Positions 22,385 through 35,400 of a stretch of 64,000 bases of DNA are shown here, piece after piece (within the stretch, counting starts at the first letter, position 1; every line of letters starts with the position of its first letter). Under the pieces are notes generated by a model. It was not told the origin of the DNA. It did no database searches and saw nothing but the letters and a program-made list of their open reading frames with translations. The position numbers were made by a program, and so were the translations under genes. The DNA comes from Apricaphanius iberus (lineage: Eukaryota; Chordata; Actinopteri; Cyprinodontiformes; Aphaniidae), in contig JAPXFQ010002619.1 in assembly GCA_028564705.1 (NCBI GenBank), positions 1,807,438 to 1,871,437 on the forward strand, in the 5' to 3' direction.

Positions 22385-23425
22385 TCAAAGGTCTTTCAGA
22401 AGTAATCCACAAAAGAAAAGTGATCCAGTATAATAGAGTAATTCCAGAGGCTGGGCACATAAATTAATTAAGAGGAAAATTAAAAACTGTAAATAAAAGG
22501 GGAACAGAAGGTGAAAATAAAGTAAAAAAATTTAGAGGTCATGAGAGCTCGGGGAGCTCAGAGAGAGCTGCTCCTCCTTCAGCAGTCAAGCCTAGTCTTA
22601 AAAGTAAACCTGTGTGTACCTGTGTCACTGACTGAAATTGGGAGCTGGTTCCACTTTCAAAAACTTTAAATCCCAGGCATATTTCTTCTCTCCATGTTCA
22701 CCAAGACTTTTGAAGCTGATCAGCAAGTCGTTCAGGGCAAAATAGAAAATGATCAACCTTATTTCTTTCTTTACAGTCAATATCACTTTAAAGAAGAATT
22801 TCTGGGTTAACTGATTTAAAAAAAGAAAAAGGACCATATTGCTTTAAATGCAAAATGAAAAAAAAGATTTTAGACGTCCTGAGTGAAGGGGGTTGGGGTC
22901 TGCTAAACCCCAGACTTTACTGGAAGCCAGTTGGTGGTGATGGTTTCCTGTTCACCTGTGTTTGAAATTACAACTTGTTTTCTTGTCGACACTTTTGTAT
23001 CTGTCTTTGCTATCAACCCAGTTCAACAGCTGTAAGGGGGTCCCCCCCCCTTATAAAATTTTGAAAAAAAATAACAATATTTCCTGCATTCTGTTGAATT
23101 TTAATAGGTCTTGAACAGAAATTGAGACCTGGATATTTTTTTACTTGATCATGTGAATTAATAGTTTTTGTTGGGGCAAGACTTATAAGCCTATGGTGCT
23201 AAATTGCAAGTGCTACTTAAAATCAGCACATACAGTTTTGTAGCCTGTTGCATTTAATGTATTTATTGAAACTGTCCATGTTTTACTGTATGTGGCACAA
23301 ATCTGATAAATAAATGAGTATGTACTGTGGCTTTTTTGCACTTATGAGAGACAAAAAAACTCAACTACACCTCTCTTTTGCACCAATGTAGCATGCACTA
23401 ACACTTCCGGCCCTAGGCCTTTATT
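22385..23425. other. No gene recognised
   Basis: Mixed AT-rich and repeat-like sequence with a short C-run at 23041-23050. Minus-strand frames at 22625-22837 are low-complexity. Nothing assignable. Confidence 0.35.
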
Positions 23426-23719
23426 AATTTCTATATCTAATATTTATAACGGCATTACAAAAGTGCTTTTAGGGATGGGCACTGGAGTGGGAGAGCCATA
23501 CAGTTGTACGTGACAGATACTGACGTTTCAACCAATATTTTTTACTTTCAATAATTATTGCCTCCTTTAGACAATTTCTATATCTAATATTTATAACGGC
23601 ATTACAAAAGTGCTTTTAGGGATGGGCACTGGAGTGGGAGAGCCATACAGTTGTACGTGACAGATACTGACGTTTCAACCAATATTTTTTACTTTCAATA
23701 ATTATTGCCTCCTTTAGAC
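23426..23719. repeat. Perfect 147-bp tandem duplication
   Basis: The block starting AATTTCTATATCTAATATTT at 23426 recurs at 23573 with no difference that I can see across the whole 147-bp unit. Both copies include a GGGATGGGCACTGGAGTGGG segment. The identity implies a very recent duplication or an assembly artefact. Confidence 0.85.
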
Positions 23720-25280
23720 AAAGATAACTGTTAGATTGATGCATATATACTAACAAGACAGTGAATATCACTGTCAAAAAGAGTTAGTTTTCATTTAAAG
23801 TCTTTATGGCTTTTCCAATAAAACCTGGTGGGCCGGTTAGTCAAAATGCCCAGGATTTTCAATTCAGCCCTGGAGGAGCAGAGAAGAACTTCTTAAATAA
23901 ATAAATGTCAGCAGTTTCCATGTTGCAGTCTAAATCTTGTTGCATCTAATCTACAGACATCTACTCTGTCCATTTACCTCACTGGGTCTGCTTTTAAAAA
24001 AGTGGAACAGGGAGTTTTGTAAATCTCACCTCAAACCATCGCTCCATCTGGAATCAGCCAGGAAAACAGCTCGCTCCAGGCGGTCCGGCTCCCCCTGGGC
24101 TGCACAGCTCAAATAGGTGACCCCAGGAGCAGCGGAGGAAAAGTTGACTCCTGCTAGCTTATCGAGTTCTCCTTTGTATTCACCAAAATCACGTTTTTGG
24201 GTTTTTTTCAGCTGTGTCTGGATGAAATAGCCTAACCCGGGGAAGACCGCTCCGGTCCTCTGACGATGAGTCCTTGGCAACCTTCTCTAGGACTGCTGTT
24301 TTTTTAGGTCGCAAGGGATTGTTTTTTTATTTGTTTTATTTATTATTATTTGTTTTTTGTCCTTCCTTTGGGTTGAATGCCTTCTCGTGATACAGTCTGG
24401 TATGGTTCACTTTTGGTTATTTCTGAGCACCTGTGCGTAAAAGCTGGCGTGCCCGCAGTTGCATTACGCGCTGTCAGTGAATGTAGGATAAATTTGCCGT
24501 CGCACTCATGACTTCATCTGCATACGTCCGCGGCTCCATGCACGTCACCCGAAACCTCTTGTCCAGTTACCGTGATTACGTGGCGTGGTACAATAAAAAC
24601 ATACGATTATAATCATCCAGAGACCATACCGCTGTGTGCTCGAAGTCAAACAGATATGTAAACTAAGCAATATTGAGATAAGCAGCTGCAATATTGATTT
24701 TGGGAGAAAAATCTGGCTATCAAATTTGATTCGGGGCTAGAGTAAAAACATCCGGGGCTGAAGCCCCGGTAAAATAGCCTGGCGACGCCGCTGCTGTAGA
24801 CCAGGAATGGCATATTGCAAATGTAACAATAAGTGTTCTGTGTTCTCTCACATGCTAATTCTCATGCATTGTTTTTGCATTACAATCTACTCCTAATTAA
24901 AAGTTTAGGTATAGATATTTTGGTCCCATATCTGCCAATAAAGAAGTCGATTACTTGTATGATTACAACAATGCTACAATGCTCACATTAGATCATTATG
25001 ATGGAAGGTGGGTGGAAACTAACAAAAGTGGTTCTATAACAAAACACAATAACCGTGTTCCAGAGCCAGAGTGTTTATATAGAAGGGTAAGTAGTAGAGT
25101 CACACATTAGCACAGTAGCTGTGATATTATGACCTTGAGGTCACAATATCACACCTTATCTGACATTATGATTGGGTCATATTAAAAACACCATAAGAAT
25201 TGTTTAAACAACCTTGTTTCTACTTTGCATCAAAAAATAGTTTAGACAAATGTGATGAAAGAAATAACGTATATATACAG
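23720..25280. other. Repeat-like region, no confirmed gene
   Basis: Apart from one candidate exon listed separately, I see no gene. The part around 24720-24800 (CATCCGGGGCTGAAGCCCCGGTAAAATAG…GGCGACGCCGCTGCTG) has a strong short palindrome and the look of an interspersed repeat terminus. Confidence 0.35.
24032..24225 (-). CDS. Candidate exon, unrecognised
   Basis: A GC-richer open frame on the minus strand encodes a segment with GEYKGELDKLAGVNFSSAAP and a downstream AVFLADSRWSDGL, ending near a plausible donor (TTTGAG|GTGAGA). A pyrimidine tract with AG precedes it less convincingly. I recognise no family, and the similar composition of neighbouring repeats makes a repeat-derived frame equally likely. 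Confidence 0.2.
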
Positions 25281-25281
25281 A

Positions 25282-25760
25282 ACAGACCAAAAGTTTGGAC
25301 AGACCTTGTCAATCAAAGAGTTTCCTTTCTTTTCATGACTACATTGTGTTTTCTCAATAGAGGGCATCACAACTATAAATAAACACATAATGTATGGAAT
25401 TACTGTGTGTACTTAAACAAAAAGGGTGAAATAATTGAATAAATGTGTTATATTTTAGATTCCTGAAAGTAGCCACCCTGTGCTCTGATCACTGCTTTGC
25501 ATTCTCTTGAGCTTCAAGAGGTGGTCACCCAAAATGGTTTTCCAACAGTCTTGAAGAACTTCCCAGAGATGCTTAGTACTCTTTGGCCCTTTTGCCTTCA
25601 CTCTGCAGTTTAGCTCACCCCAAATCATCTCGATTAGGTTCAGGTCCGGTGACTTTGGAGGCCAGGTTATTTCACATTTTTTTTGTAAAAGTAATACATA
25701 ATTCCATGTGTGTTCATTCATAGTTTTGATGCCTTCAATTTGAAGCTACAATGTAGGCAG
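25282..25760 (-). mobile_element. Internally deleted Tc1-family element
   Basis: The left tip CAGACCAAAAGTTTGGACAGACC (25282) begins the terminal repeat, and the opposite repeat is recognisable at about 25695-25757 (TGTGTTCATTCATAGTTTTGATGCC). Between them lies the C-terminal part of a minus-strand transposase (about 25466-25670) including PPKSPDLNLIEMIWGEL, which holds the last catalytic glutamate region of the DDE domain. The N-terminal two thirds are missing. Confidence 0.8.
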
Positions 25761-25761
25761 A

Positions 25762-28695
25762 GGGTTGCCCTCTGCCTATAGGTTGGTTGCCTATTGTTTG
25801 TGCTTATGCGCCACACAGTAGATCAGATTACCAACCCTTCCTGGAGTCCATGGAAGGGGTGCTGGAGTGTGCTCCTTCTCGGGACTCCCTCATTATGCTG
25901 GGGGACTGTAACGCTCACATGGGCAATGACAGGGAGACCTGAAGAGGAGTGGTTGGGCGGATTGCCGCCCCCTGATCTGAATCCAAGAGTTGTTTTGTTA
26001 TTGGACTTGTGTGCTCATCATAGATTGTCCATAACGAACACCATGTTAGAGAATAAGGCTGTCCATGTGTGCACTTGGTACCAGGACACCAAAGGCCACG
26101 GCTCAATGATCGACTTTGAAGTTGTCATTTCAACTCATCTGCGGCTACATGTTTTGGACACTCAGATGAGGAGAGCGGTGGTACTATCCACGACCACTAC
26201 CTGGTGGTGAGTCATCCTCGATGATGGAAGAGGATTCCAGACAGACATGGCAGGCCCAAAAGTGTTGTGAGGATCTGCTGTAAACGTCTGGCAGAGTCTC
26301 CTGTCAGAAGGAGTTTTAACTCTCACCTCTGGCAGAACTTTTAACATGTCCCGGGGGAGGCGGGGTATATTGAGTCTGAGTGGGCCATGTTCCGTGCCTC
26401 CTATGTCGAGGTGGCTGACCGTAGCTGTGGTCATAAGGTGGTGACACCGACGTTGAGGGATGCTATCAAGCTGAAGAAGGTGTCCTATTGGACCTTTCTG
26501 GCCTTTCGAACCCAGCAAGCAGCTCATAGGTACCGGCAGGCCAAGCAGAGTGCAGCTCAGATGGTAGCTGAGGCAGAAACTCAGACATGGGAGGAGTTTT
26601 GAGAGACCACGGAGAACGACTTCCATATGGCTTTGAAGCAGTTCTCGTCCACCATCCGGTATCTCAAGGGACGAAGCGGTCTCCCACCAACATTGTTTAC
26701 AGTGGGGATGGTGTGCTGCTTTTGGGTCGGTGGATGGAATACTTCAAAGACCTCCTCAATCCTACCAGCATGCCTTCACATTTGGAAGCAGGGTCTGGGG
26801 ACCTTGGGTCGGGCTCTCTAATCTCTGGTGCTTAGGTTACCGAGGTAATCCAAAAGCTCCTCGGTGGCAAGGCTCTGGGAGTGGATGAGATTTGTCCGGA
26901 ATTCCTCAAGGCTCTGGATGTTGGAGGGTTGTGTTGGTTAAAGTGGCTCTGCAATATTGCATGGACATCCGGAGTAGTTCCCTTGGATTGGCAGACTGGG
27001 GTATTGGTCCTCCTCTTAAAAGGGGGTTCCACAGAGTGTGTTATAACTACAGGGAATCACACTTCTGAGCCTCCCTGGTAAGTTCTATTCAGGGGTTCTG
27101 GAGAGGAGGTTCCGACGGCTATTTAAGCCTCAGATTCAAGAGGAATAATGCGGTTTGCAACCTGGCCGTAGAACACTGGACCAGCTCTAATCCCACAGCA
27201 GAGTCTTGGAGGTTGCATGGGAGTTTGCCCAGCTGGTCTACATGTGTTTTGTGGACTTGTAGAAGGCGTTCAATCATGTTCCGTGGGAAGTCCTGGGTGG
27301 GTGCTCCATGAGTATGGGGTAACAGGCGCTTTCATATGGGCTGTTAGGTTTCTGTATGATTAGTGTCAGAATTTGGGCTGCATTGCTGGCCATAAGTCAG
27401 GCTCGTTTGCGGTGAGAGTTGGACTCCGCCAAAGTTGCCCTTTGTCACCGGTCCTGTTCGTAATTCTTATGGACATGATTTGGCCAGGGTGTTGAGGGGA
27501 TTGGTTTCGCTGGCCTAAGGATTGGATCTCTATTTTTCGCCGATGATGTGGTCACGTTGGTTTCATCAGAACACTATCTAGGGCTTTCGCTGGAGCGGTT
27601 CGCAGCTGAGTGTGAAGCGGCTGGGATGAGAACCAGCACCTCTACATTCAAGACCATGGTCTTGAGCCGGTGTAGTCGGATTTTAGACTCTTAATAAATG
27701 AGAGAGATTCCTTTAAACGTTATGGAGGTTTTATTTTGATTTGAATTGATCATACACGAGGACAGCATGATATCACAGTAGAATGCAAAATACTCACCTG
27801 TCTCGGTCTTTCAACAAAATGCTTATATTATTTCTAGCAACCTTGGTCTATCTATTCTACTCGATTAAGTACAACTCTCAGGGTGAAAATCAGAGACTTG
27901 AAGGCGCCTTTCTCTTTGATTAGAAAGCTGTGAACTTTGTACATCTTTAAGGATGCCCGGTCAAAGAGCCATCTCCATGGTAACACAGGGTGTGCACCAT
28001 TATGTTGTGAGATGTGCATCATTATCAAAACTCTCTGACCATGACTTGGGTAAAGGCGTCAAACTAATACTACAACATTGAGGAAAAATGCGTCACAATT
28101 AATTACAAAATACAGATAAATTATAATACTAAACTTCTCCACCACAGTGCTTTCACTGGGTCGGGATGAGCTCGTTCCTCAAGTGGAGGAGTTCAAGTAT
28201 CTGCGAGTCTTGATCAATCATGAGGGAAAAATGGAGCGGAAGAGTGATAGGCGGATTGGTAAGGTGTCTCCAGTTATGTGGGCGCTGTACCTGTCTGTTG
28301 TGCTGAAGAGAGAGCTTAGCTGAAAGGCAAAGCCCTTGATTTACTTGTCGATATACCTTACTACCCTCATCTATGGTCACGAACTGTGGATGGTGACCGA
28401 AAGTACAAGCTCACGGATACAAGCGGCTGGAATTACTTTCCTCCATAGGGTGTCCTGCTCTCCCTTAGAGATTCGGGTGAGAAGCTCAGTCATCCGGAGT
28501 GGACTCAGAGTAGAGGCGCTGCTCCTCCACATTGAGAGGAGCCAGTTGAGGTGGTTCAGGCATCTCGTCAGGATACCTCCGGGATGCTTACCTGGTGAGG
28601 TGTTCTGGGCATGTCCCACAGGGAGGAGGCCCAGGGGAAGAAGCAGGACACGCTCCTTGTGTTCCATTGTGTGTGGACCAAAAGAATTGCGCAAG
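25762..28695 (+). pseudogene. Rex3 (RTE-clade) LINE, 5'-truncated and degenerate
   Basis: The plus strand starts within the endonuclease ([15 protein letters not shown] near 25895) and continues through reverse-transcriptase blocks. These include LGGKALGVDEICPEFLKALD (about 26860), GLRQSCPLSPVL (about 27420), FFADDVVTLV with the catalytic DD (about 27530) and the C-terminal RSQLRWFRHLVRIPPGCLPG (about 28540). The bases at 26990 (TTGGCAGACTGGGGTATTGGT) and 27430 (TTGCCCTTTGTCACCG) coincide with the sites of the widely used Rex3 PCR primers, which supports the family name. Several frameshifts and stops are present. An LTR interrupts it at 27671-28146. Confidence 0.85.
27671..28146 (-). repeat. 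Solo-LTR-like insertion in the Rex3 copy
   Basis: Rex3 homology stops after ATGGTCTTGAGCCGG and resumes with TGCTTTCACTGGGTCGGGATGAG. The intervening 476 bp starts TGTAGT and ends CCACCACA, so on the minus strand it runs TGTGGTGG…CGACTACA. It has an AATAAA about 50 bp before its end, as an LTR should. I found no target duplication; about 10 bases of Rex3 may have been lost at the right junction. Confidence 0.55.
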
Positions 28696-28699
28696 TGGG

Positions 28700-30060
28700 T
28701 TTTCCTTAATTTACGGATGATTTACTAGGATTGCATAATCAATTCTCAACAGGCGCAAGCAGCAGTATTCAAATGAGGAGTTTGTGGCCGCTAATGCATG
28801 CTGCACCACGGCTAGAGAGCGGAGGAATAATGCACATGGATTAACGATGCGTCTTTCACACAAACTTTACGCTAAAATGCTGTGAATTCTGTTTTTCATT
28901 TGTCAGTAATAATTGTATTTCATGCGCGGTACATTCACTGCTCTCTGCTGCATACACACATTGTATTGCAGGGTTTGACTGATTAAAACTTCAACATGCT
29001 TGAATTTTGTTTTTAAAATGTCATATATAACGCCAACTATCATTGTGGTATTGTATATGATTAATACATTTTATTCATTGGACTCCAGGAAGGTTACCAC
29101 TACATGAGAAACTAATGAGGATCTACTAGGATCATGTTTGGGGGAAGAACAGGTAAATATTTAAATAACGCTCAGGTTTATGACTATTGGAGAGTTAATA
29201 ACTCTTAGGTTATATTGTGTGTGTTTGAAATTGCAAGGATCCTATTTACTAGAGATGATGGATGTATTATATCCGTCTGCTTTCAGATAAATAACTACAT
29301 ATTTTTATCGGTTTGTTTATTTGCTGCTTTTAGGCACTAACAAAGGAGCCATTTAACATTTTAGTAGCTGCTTATAATAGCTGCTGTAAAAGAACAATTT
29401 TATTAAAATCTAAAGGCTGTATTGAAAGATTATGGTTGATTTTCAAACCTAACAAGATGTACTTACCTCTGAGATTCTCTTGCTGATGTATGTAATGTGT
29501 AATTTACTTTTTCAAGTATATGCTTTATAGTTGGTAACAGATGTTTTAAAGTTTTGAATACAATTTCTAAATATTAGTAAACATTTCACAGCTCAGAGTA
29601 AGTAGAAGACAACTCTTCAAACCCTTTTTATTACAATATTTGAGGAAGGAGTGTACAATATGAAGACAGGGATAAATAGGTGTGAATACATTCATTACAA
29701 ACACAAAACATGTTGAAACTTTTTTACTCTAAGAACAATGCCTATTTGTATTTCTGATATGGTAAATGTTACACTTTAACTACATCTGAATAAACAAAAA
29801 TCTACCTATAGTAGTCCGTTGAATGCTGAAATAAATGCTTAAAGATTAAAACTTAATATTTCATAAATAAATATAAATTAACGATTATTAATATTTAATT
29901 GTAATTTAGTCCTAAGAACAACAGTAGGGCTTTGGATTCCTAACCCAAAGCAAAGCAATTTTAGAGGTTGCCTTGCCATTTACTTTTTGAGAAACTGTTT
30001 ATTTTAGTCATAGAGACAACCGGAGGTGGAGGTCCCAGCAGTACAAACACTAAATCGCAG
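28700..30060. other. AT-rich, no gene recognised
   Basis: No exon, RNA gene or terminal repeat could be supported in this stretch. Confidence 0.4.
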
Positions 30061-30069
30061 GTCCAGGGG

Positions 30070-30335
30070 AGGATTTGATCAGGGCCCAGGCATCCATCAA
30101 ACGAGCCAATGCAGGCTATGTTACTCAACAACGTCAGGGCCACCGACCCGGGCCATCTTTCCAACCTGGGGTAATGGTGTGGCCCTCCACTCAACACCTC
30201 TGATTGCCCGTTGAATCTCACAAGCTGGCCCCACGCTTCGTCGGTCCCTACCTGATCATCCGCTGCATCAACCCGGTGACCTTCCGCCTCCGTCTGCCGG
30301 CTACCCTAAAGATTCATCCGGTATTCCACTCCTTT
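30070..30335 (+). pseudogene. Ty3/gypsy integrase C-terminal fragment
   Basis: The plus strand encodes QASIKRANAGYVTQQRQGHR followed, in frame apart from a stop, by a block with [20 protein letters not shown] and KIHPVFHSF. This is the C-terminal GPY/F region of Ty3/gypsy integrases, where GPY follows 'KLAPRF'. No RNase H or integrase catalytic core is next to it, so it is an isolated fragment. Confidence 0.8.
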
Positions 30336-30689
30336 GCTATTTATTTGAATCTCCATTAGTTTGCAGTGGAGTAAAATCTGGTCATCTTTCCTTATCCTTC
30401 AATTTTAAAATCATAGTCAATTATATTTTTTATAAATTTGAGTAGGCTAATATTCAATCCAAACAGCGTGATCAGAAAACTACACAGTAAATTGAAACAG
30501 AACGATTGCACTTACTATACGAATAGCCTAGCTTTTAGATTTTTGCCTCAGACAGATGGCTTCCCAGCCACACCGGCCAAAGTTGCACTTCAGAGCCTCT
30601 GTAACTTTCCAATGTGCATTTAGCTCCCGATCAGTGGAGTGCATTTAATACAGTGTCTGGGAATCTTTAATTTAAATGTTCTCAAATGT

Positions 30690-31110
30690 ACCTGTGATGG
30701 ACAGGCAACCTGTCCAGGGTGTACCTTTCACCCGATGACCGCTGGAAATATGCAACAGCCCAGCAACTTTTGACTTGCAGCAAGACTGTTCTAGGTTTGA
30801 ATCCTGGGGTCTTCCATCCATCCATTTTCTTAACCGCTTAATCCTTAATGGGTCGCGGGTGCCTATCTCCGGCTGTCAACGGGCGAGAGGCGGGGTACAC
30901 CGTGGACACGTCGCCAGTCCATCACAGGGCAGGACAAACAGGACAATCAACCATGCACACACTCACACCTAAGGACAATTTGGAGAGATCAATTAACCTG
31001 ACAGTCATGTTTTTGGACTGTGGGAGGAAGCCGGAGTACCCGGAGGGAACCCACGCATGCACGGGGAGAACATGCAGACTCCATGCAGAAAGACCCTGGG
31101 TGGGGTTTCC
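30690..31110 (-). repeat. Teleost SINE-like repeat, minus orientation
   Basis: The 30810-31105 segment starts CATCCATCCATTTTCTTAACCGC. It runs through GTCGCCAGTCCATCACAGGGC, TTTTTGGACTGTGGGAGGAAGCCGGAG and GGGGAGAACATGCAGACTCC. This is the antisense form of a repeat seen in sense at 48481-48665. A further sense fragment of its tail (ACCTGTCCAGGGTGTACC, about 30707) precedes it, suggesting nested or rearranged copies. Confidence 0.65.
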
Positions 31111-31349
31111 TTGTGAGTGCTGTGGTTCCAGCTTCCCCCGTACTGTCTAACAATGCCCCTGTTTGGTTAATTAGTCCCTCTAAATTGTCCTAACCTGTGA
31201 CTGTCTGCATGCATAGTTGTGTGTCTTGTAAGGATGATTACAGCATTAAAAGGTTCTTTATAGAAAGCCAAAATCTTAACCTCTTCCCATCACGTTTGTT
31301 GGCCCATGACTTGTTTGATAGGATAACCGAGCTGTCAGGGTGAGAAAGG

Positions 31350-31545
31350 ATGTAATAATAATAATAATTCAACTTTATTGTCATTAAACATATCACAAGT
31401 ACAAAGCAACACAATGCAGAGAGGCTCCCATACACTGGCACCACAGGCACTGGGTGAAGTGCCCAAGGACACAACAACCAGTCAGAGCAGGGGCTCAAAC
31501 CAGGAACCCTTTGATTGCAAGACGAACTCCCAACTCCTGAGTCAC
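31350..31545 (-). repeat. tRNA-headed repeat fragment
   Basis: On the minus strand a tRNA-like head (GGTTTGAGCCCC as B-box-like element, preceded by GTCTTGCAATC) leads into a body with TGTCCTTGGGCACTTCACCC. It ends at a microsatellite of AAT units (31352-31368). The arrangement fits a SINE-type repeat. It is not a functional tRNA gene. Confidence 0.5.
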
Positions 31546-32214
31546 AGTTTCCTCAAAATAAAGATCAAATGTTAAGATAGTCCTCACTGCTTGTTTAATC
31601 TACTCTGTATGGGCTGTTAAGTATTTTCAATCCCCTTTAACTTTCTTCTCATCTTTTAGCCATAAAGTGTTCTTTACATCAGCTAATTTTAGAAATTCTC
31701 TCATTTGACCTCCTATTTATATTTGAGTTCTGCATCATCTTCCACAAACACTGTATATATATATATATATACTAAACCCTTTTAAGTAACCACATTGAAA
31801 TATCATGTATCATGCATACTTGAGCTTTAAAAATTTATAAAATGTAATAAGTACTAGAATTTTAGTTAGGCAATTGAAAAAGGTTCCATTTTTATTTTGT
31901 CTTCAAAAGTAGCTGAAACATTTTCTCACACAGAGAATACTGACAAAGGTCCACCACTAAGGACAAATGTCTAATTTTAGAAAATGTAAACAACATTATA
32001 CCTTTATAGCAGTGAGGTAAAGTGGAAACAACTGAAACAAGAATAAAAAATAAAAAACCAGCAAACATTTAAGCAGGGCCAATAATTAACCTACCTTTTG
32101 ATATATTGAAAGTTGTCTCAAACAAATAATATCTCAAAAACTAAAACAAAAATCTCTCATATTGTTATATTCTGAGAGAGAAAAGAAGTAGCTGAAGAGT
32201 TTGATATATAATAT

Positions 32215-32338
32215 GTGTATGGTGTGAAAAATTAATCGTATTAAAAAAATAAAAACCGATACCAATAATTTCTGATATTACATTTTAATGCCAATATCGG
32301 CCGATAATGACTTTAGGCCGATAATATCGGACATCCCT
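32215..32338. mobile_element. hAT-type terminal fragment
   Basis: The right edge reads, inverted, TAGGGATGTCCGATATTATCGGCC. Such a start, followed by repeated TCGGCCGATA blocks, is typical of vertebrate hAT element ends. The other end and any transposase are absent. Confidence 0.55.
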
Positions 32339-32424
32339 AATATATATATATATATATGTATAAATAAATTAATCGATTTTCAGGTGAATGCTTCATGAAA
32401 CACACTGTATTTTATGCATCATTA

Positions 32425-32463
32425 TATATATATATATATACAGTATATATATATATATATATA
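32425..32463. repeat. AT/TA microsatellite
   Basis: Alternating TA with a short CAGT interruption. A second short TA tract lies at 32339-32356. Confidence 0.8.
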
Positions 32464-32479
32464 TACTTCATTACTTTAC

Positions 32480-35400
32480 ACAAACAATATTCACATTCAA
32501 ATACATTTGATGTGCTATTAATATTAAAAACTCACTTGATTCCCAGCTTAGTCAGTAAAAGGTCAAATTTGATGGTCAGCTAACATTTTCTAAATAAATA
32601 GTATCATGATTACAAACCGAAAAGCCTAAAAAGGATAAGTAACCACCTTTATAACATGATACCCCATCCTACAACCAAGAAAAAAAAAGTGGAAAAACAT
32701 TGTGAATGTGTGCTTGCTTTTTTGCTTTTAATAACTATTAAAAATGAGGAGGGGGAAGTTCGTCATGTGTATGCTGTAGCAGGGTATTCATAAATTCTAT
32801 CACTTCCCTAAATATGGTTCTGTGATTAGGTGTTTTTTTTTCTAAGCTATGTGGGCATCAGAGTGTGCTGAAGCAGGAAATGTTCAGTTGCAGGATGCAG
32901 AACCAACATTGTGTGACTCTGAGGTTTTCTTTATACTGCCTTCAACTTCGTCACTGATATACAGTAACACATCAAGGTCACCATAAACCCTTTACTTTGC
33001 ACGCACTGTTCAGACATGAATACTCATGTTTAACAAAAATAAAACATATTGCTTTAAACGAAACATGCATCAATTTCTTAAAAATGCACAAAAAATTGCC
33101 TACAGATTCTTGGTTTGTTTTAGAAAATTTAGGATTTGAAAGAAAACAAATTAACATTCAAACATCTGTAAAGTATTAGTTTTCATGGGACAAAATGAAA
33201 TAGAAACATTTTTCATAAATTTGGACCACATTCAGCAGGTGTTTGATAAACCATACAGTTCTTCATTATTGGACCAGGATAAAATTCAGGGCACACACAA
33301 AGCAGATAAACTTCCACAAATAAATACAATTACATATAAACTCAAAGTGTTAAAACAGTCAAAGTGGTAAAACATATTTATTTTATTCAACTTCATTTAT
33401 ACTGTACACATAAATCTCACTGATAAGTGAAGTTTCATTGTCAAGAGTGACCTATTTTATATTAATACTATATACAGTACAAATTTCAACACCTTATACT
33501 GAATGATTTAAATCCAACTACCAATAAGTATGTTGATAAGACTGAACTAGAATAAAAAAGACAATACTAATAAAAAATTAAGAGCTGGAACAAACATCCA
33601 AAAATGCATGCTCCACAAACCTTATATGTTTAAAATCATATAGTTCAACTGGGCTACACAGATTCACATCCTGTAATTATTTTTACTGCACTTTGCCTTT
33701 ATTGAAAATGGAACTAAACTATTAAAGGGACATGATCCTGATTAAAGGAACCAAGGTTTGGGTATAGTTGTTTTATGGGCGAAACATACAGCTGTATAAG
33801 GTTTGAGTAAAGCTCGCATATGATAGTTTACAAAAGTAATATAAATCCTGTGACCTAAAACAGTTGAAAGATATTCATATTTGGAAGTGTCCAAATGTTT
33901 GGTGCAAACATGCAAATCTAAAACACATATCTGACTGGAAGTGCCATCCTATAACAGTTTGGTCATAAAGGAGAAGCTGACATGAAACCATTTTTGGTCA
34001 GTGATTTGAAATCAGGTCAAACCTCACAGCTCCACCCACATGCTCTCTTTTTAAAAACAGGCAGAGCTACACGGCAAATCGTTTTGATAGCTCATTCTTT
34101 CAGGTAGGAATGGGTACCATTTCAGTCTCTTTTTTCCCCCTCCTGCTTCAGGGGTTAAGACATAGAGTTTAATCTGCTATGCCTGATGTATTTGTTTAGC
34201 TGACAAACAACATTGCTTTTTCCTTCAGTGCAAAATGTTGGTCCCTCCACATTCAGCATTAATTGAATTACTAATTTAGTACTTCTTGGGTTTCAAACAA
34301 AGGCTGTCGACTTTGTTTTCATGTTTACATCCTGATCAGAACTTCAATAATAAATTCACCAACGTGATGATTTATTAATAGCAAATTTCTAACCTTATTT
34401 TATACAGCTTTTTGTCCCACATCAGGACATCTTCAAACTCTGTGTGGCACAGAGTTGACGATGACTCTGTGGTCTCCTAACAAACTGGAGAAATATGGGG
34501 GGAAATTTCCTGCCATTTATCAAGAGAATACAATTACAATTTTGGAGAGGATAATTCTGTCTTCTCCTACAAAACCTGTAATGCTTGCGCTCAAAACTTC
34601 TGCTCTTTCTCAGATATTCTCTGATCTCTCTCAAATTCTATGTTTCTTGCTCACAGATTTTCTCCACGCTTTGCTCGCTCGCAGATCGAGAAGTGTTGTT
34701 GCCTAACAACTGTTCCAGCCAATAGAATGAGAGTTCTCCTAATATGATTGCAGGCTGGTTTAGGGTGCGTTTGTTTTCTGCTGTGTGTTGGCCTGCGCCT
34801 ACAGGTTACTGTGCTGCCCACTGGATAAACAGAGAAAAAACAGAAAATGTATTTGATACATTCCAAATATTCATACAATTTCTGTTGGACATTTTTTCTA
34901 TTAAGAGTATAATTAAAAGTTGTAAACTTGTAATATTGTGGTATTCTTCTGATATATATCTGATATTCTTCTGATGTATTAAATATATAATTAACCTGTA
35001 AAAAGAATGTTTAAATGTCTAATAAAGAAAAGGAAGAGGGAAACAACTTCGCTTGCTGCTCTCACAAGTTTTGGGGAATCACTGCTGCATTTTGCAACAC
35101 TGGTGTTTAGAAGGTGAAATAGCCACCAACTGCCACTTAAACTTTAGAACAAATTACCAAAGTCCTAGAAAGGAAAACACAATTTGAAGTCATGTAAAAC
35201 AAAAAGGCAGGTGACCAAACTGTGACTGGTGTTTTGTGCTCTCTCATCTTCTGTGGCGATGCGTGTTCCCAAATCAGCAGGGTGTGGCCTCGGGATAATT
35301 GAGTTCAGTGACTGTTTTTTTGGTGTGTTTTTTTTACAGCTAGCTTGTTAAGGAACTTCTGTATAGCAGCTTTAAGTTCAATTCTAATATGATGGAAATT

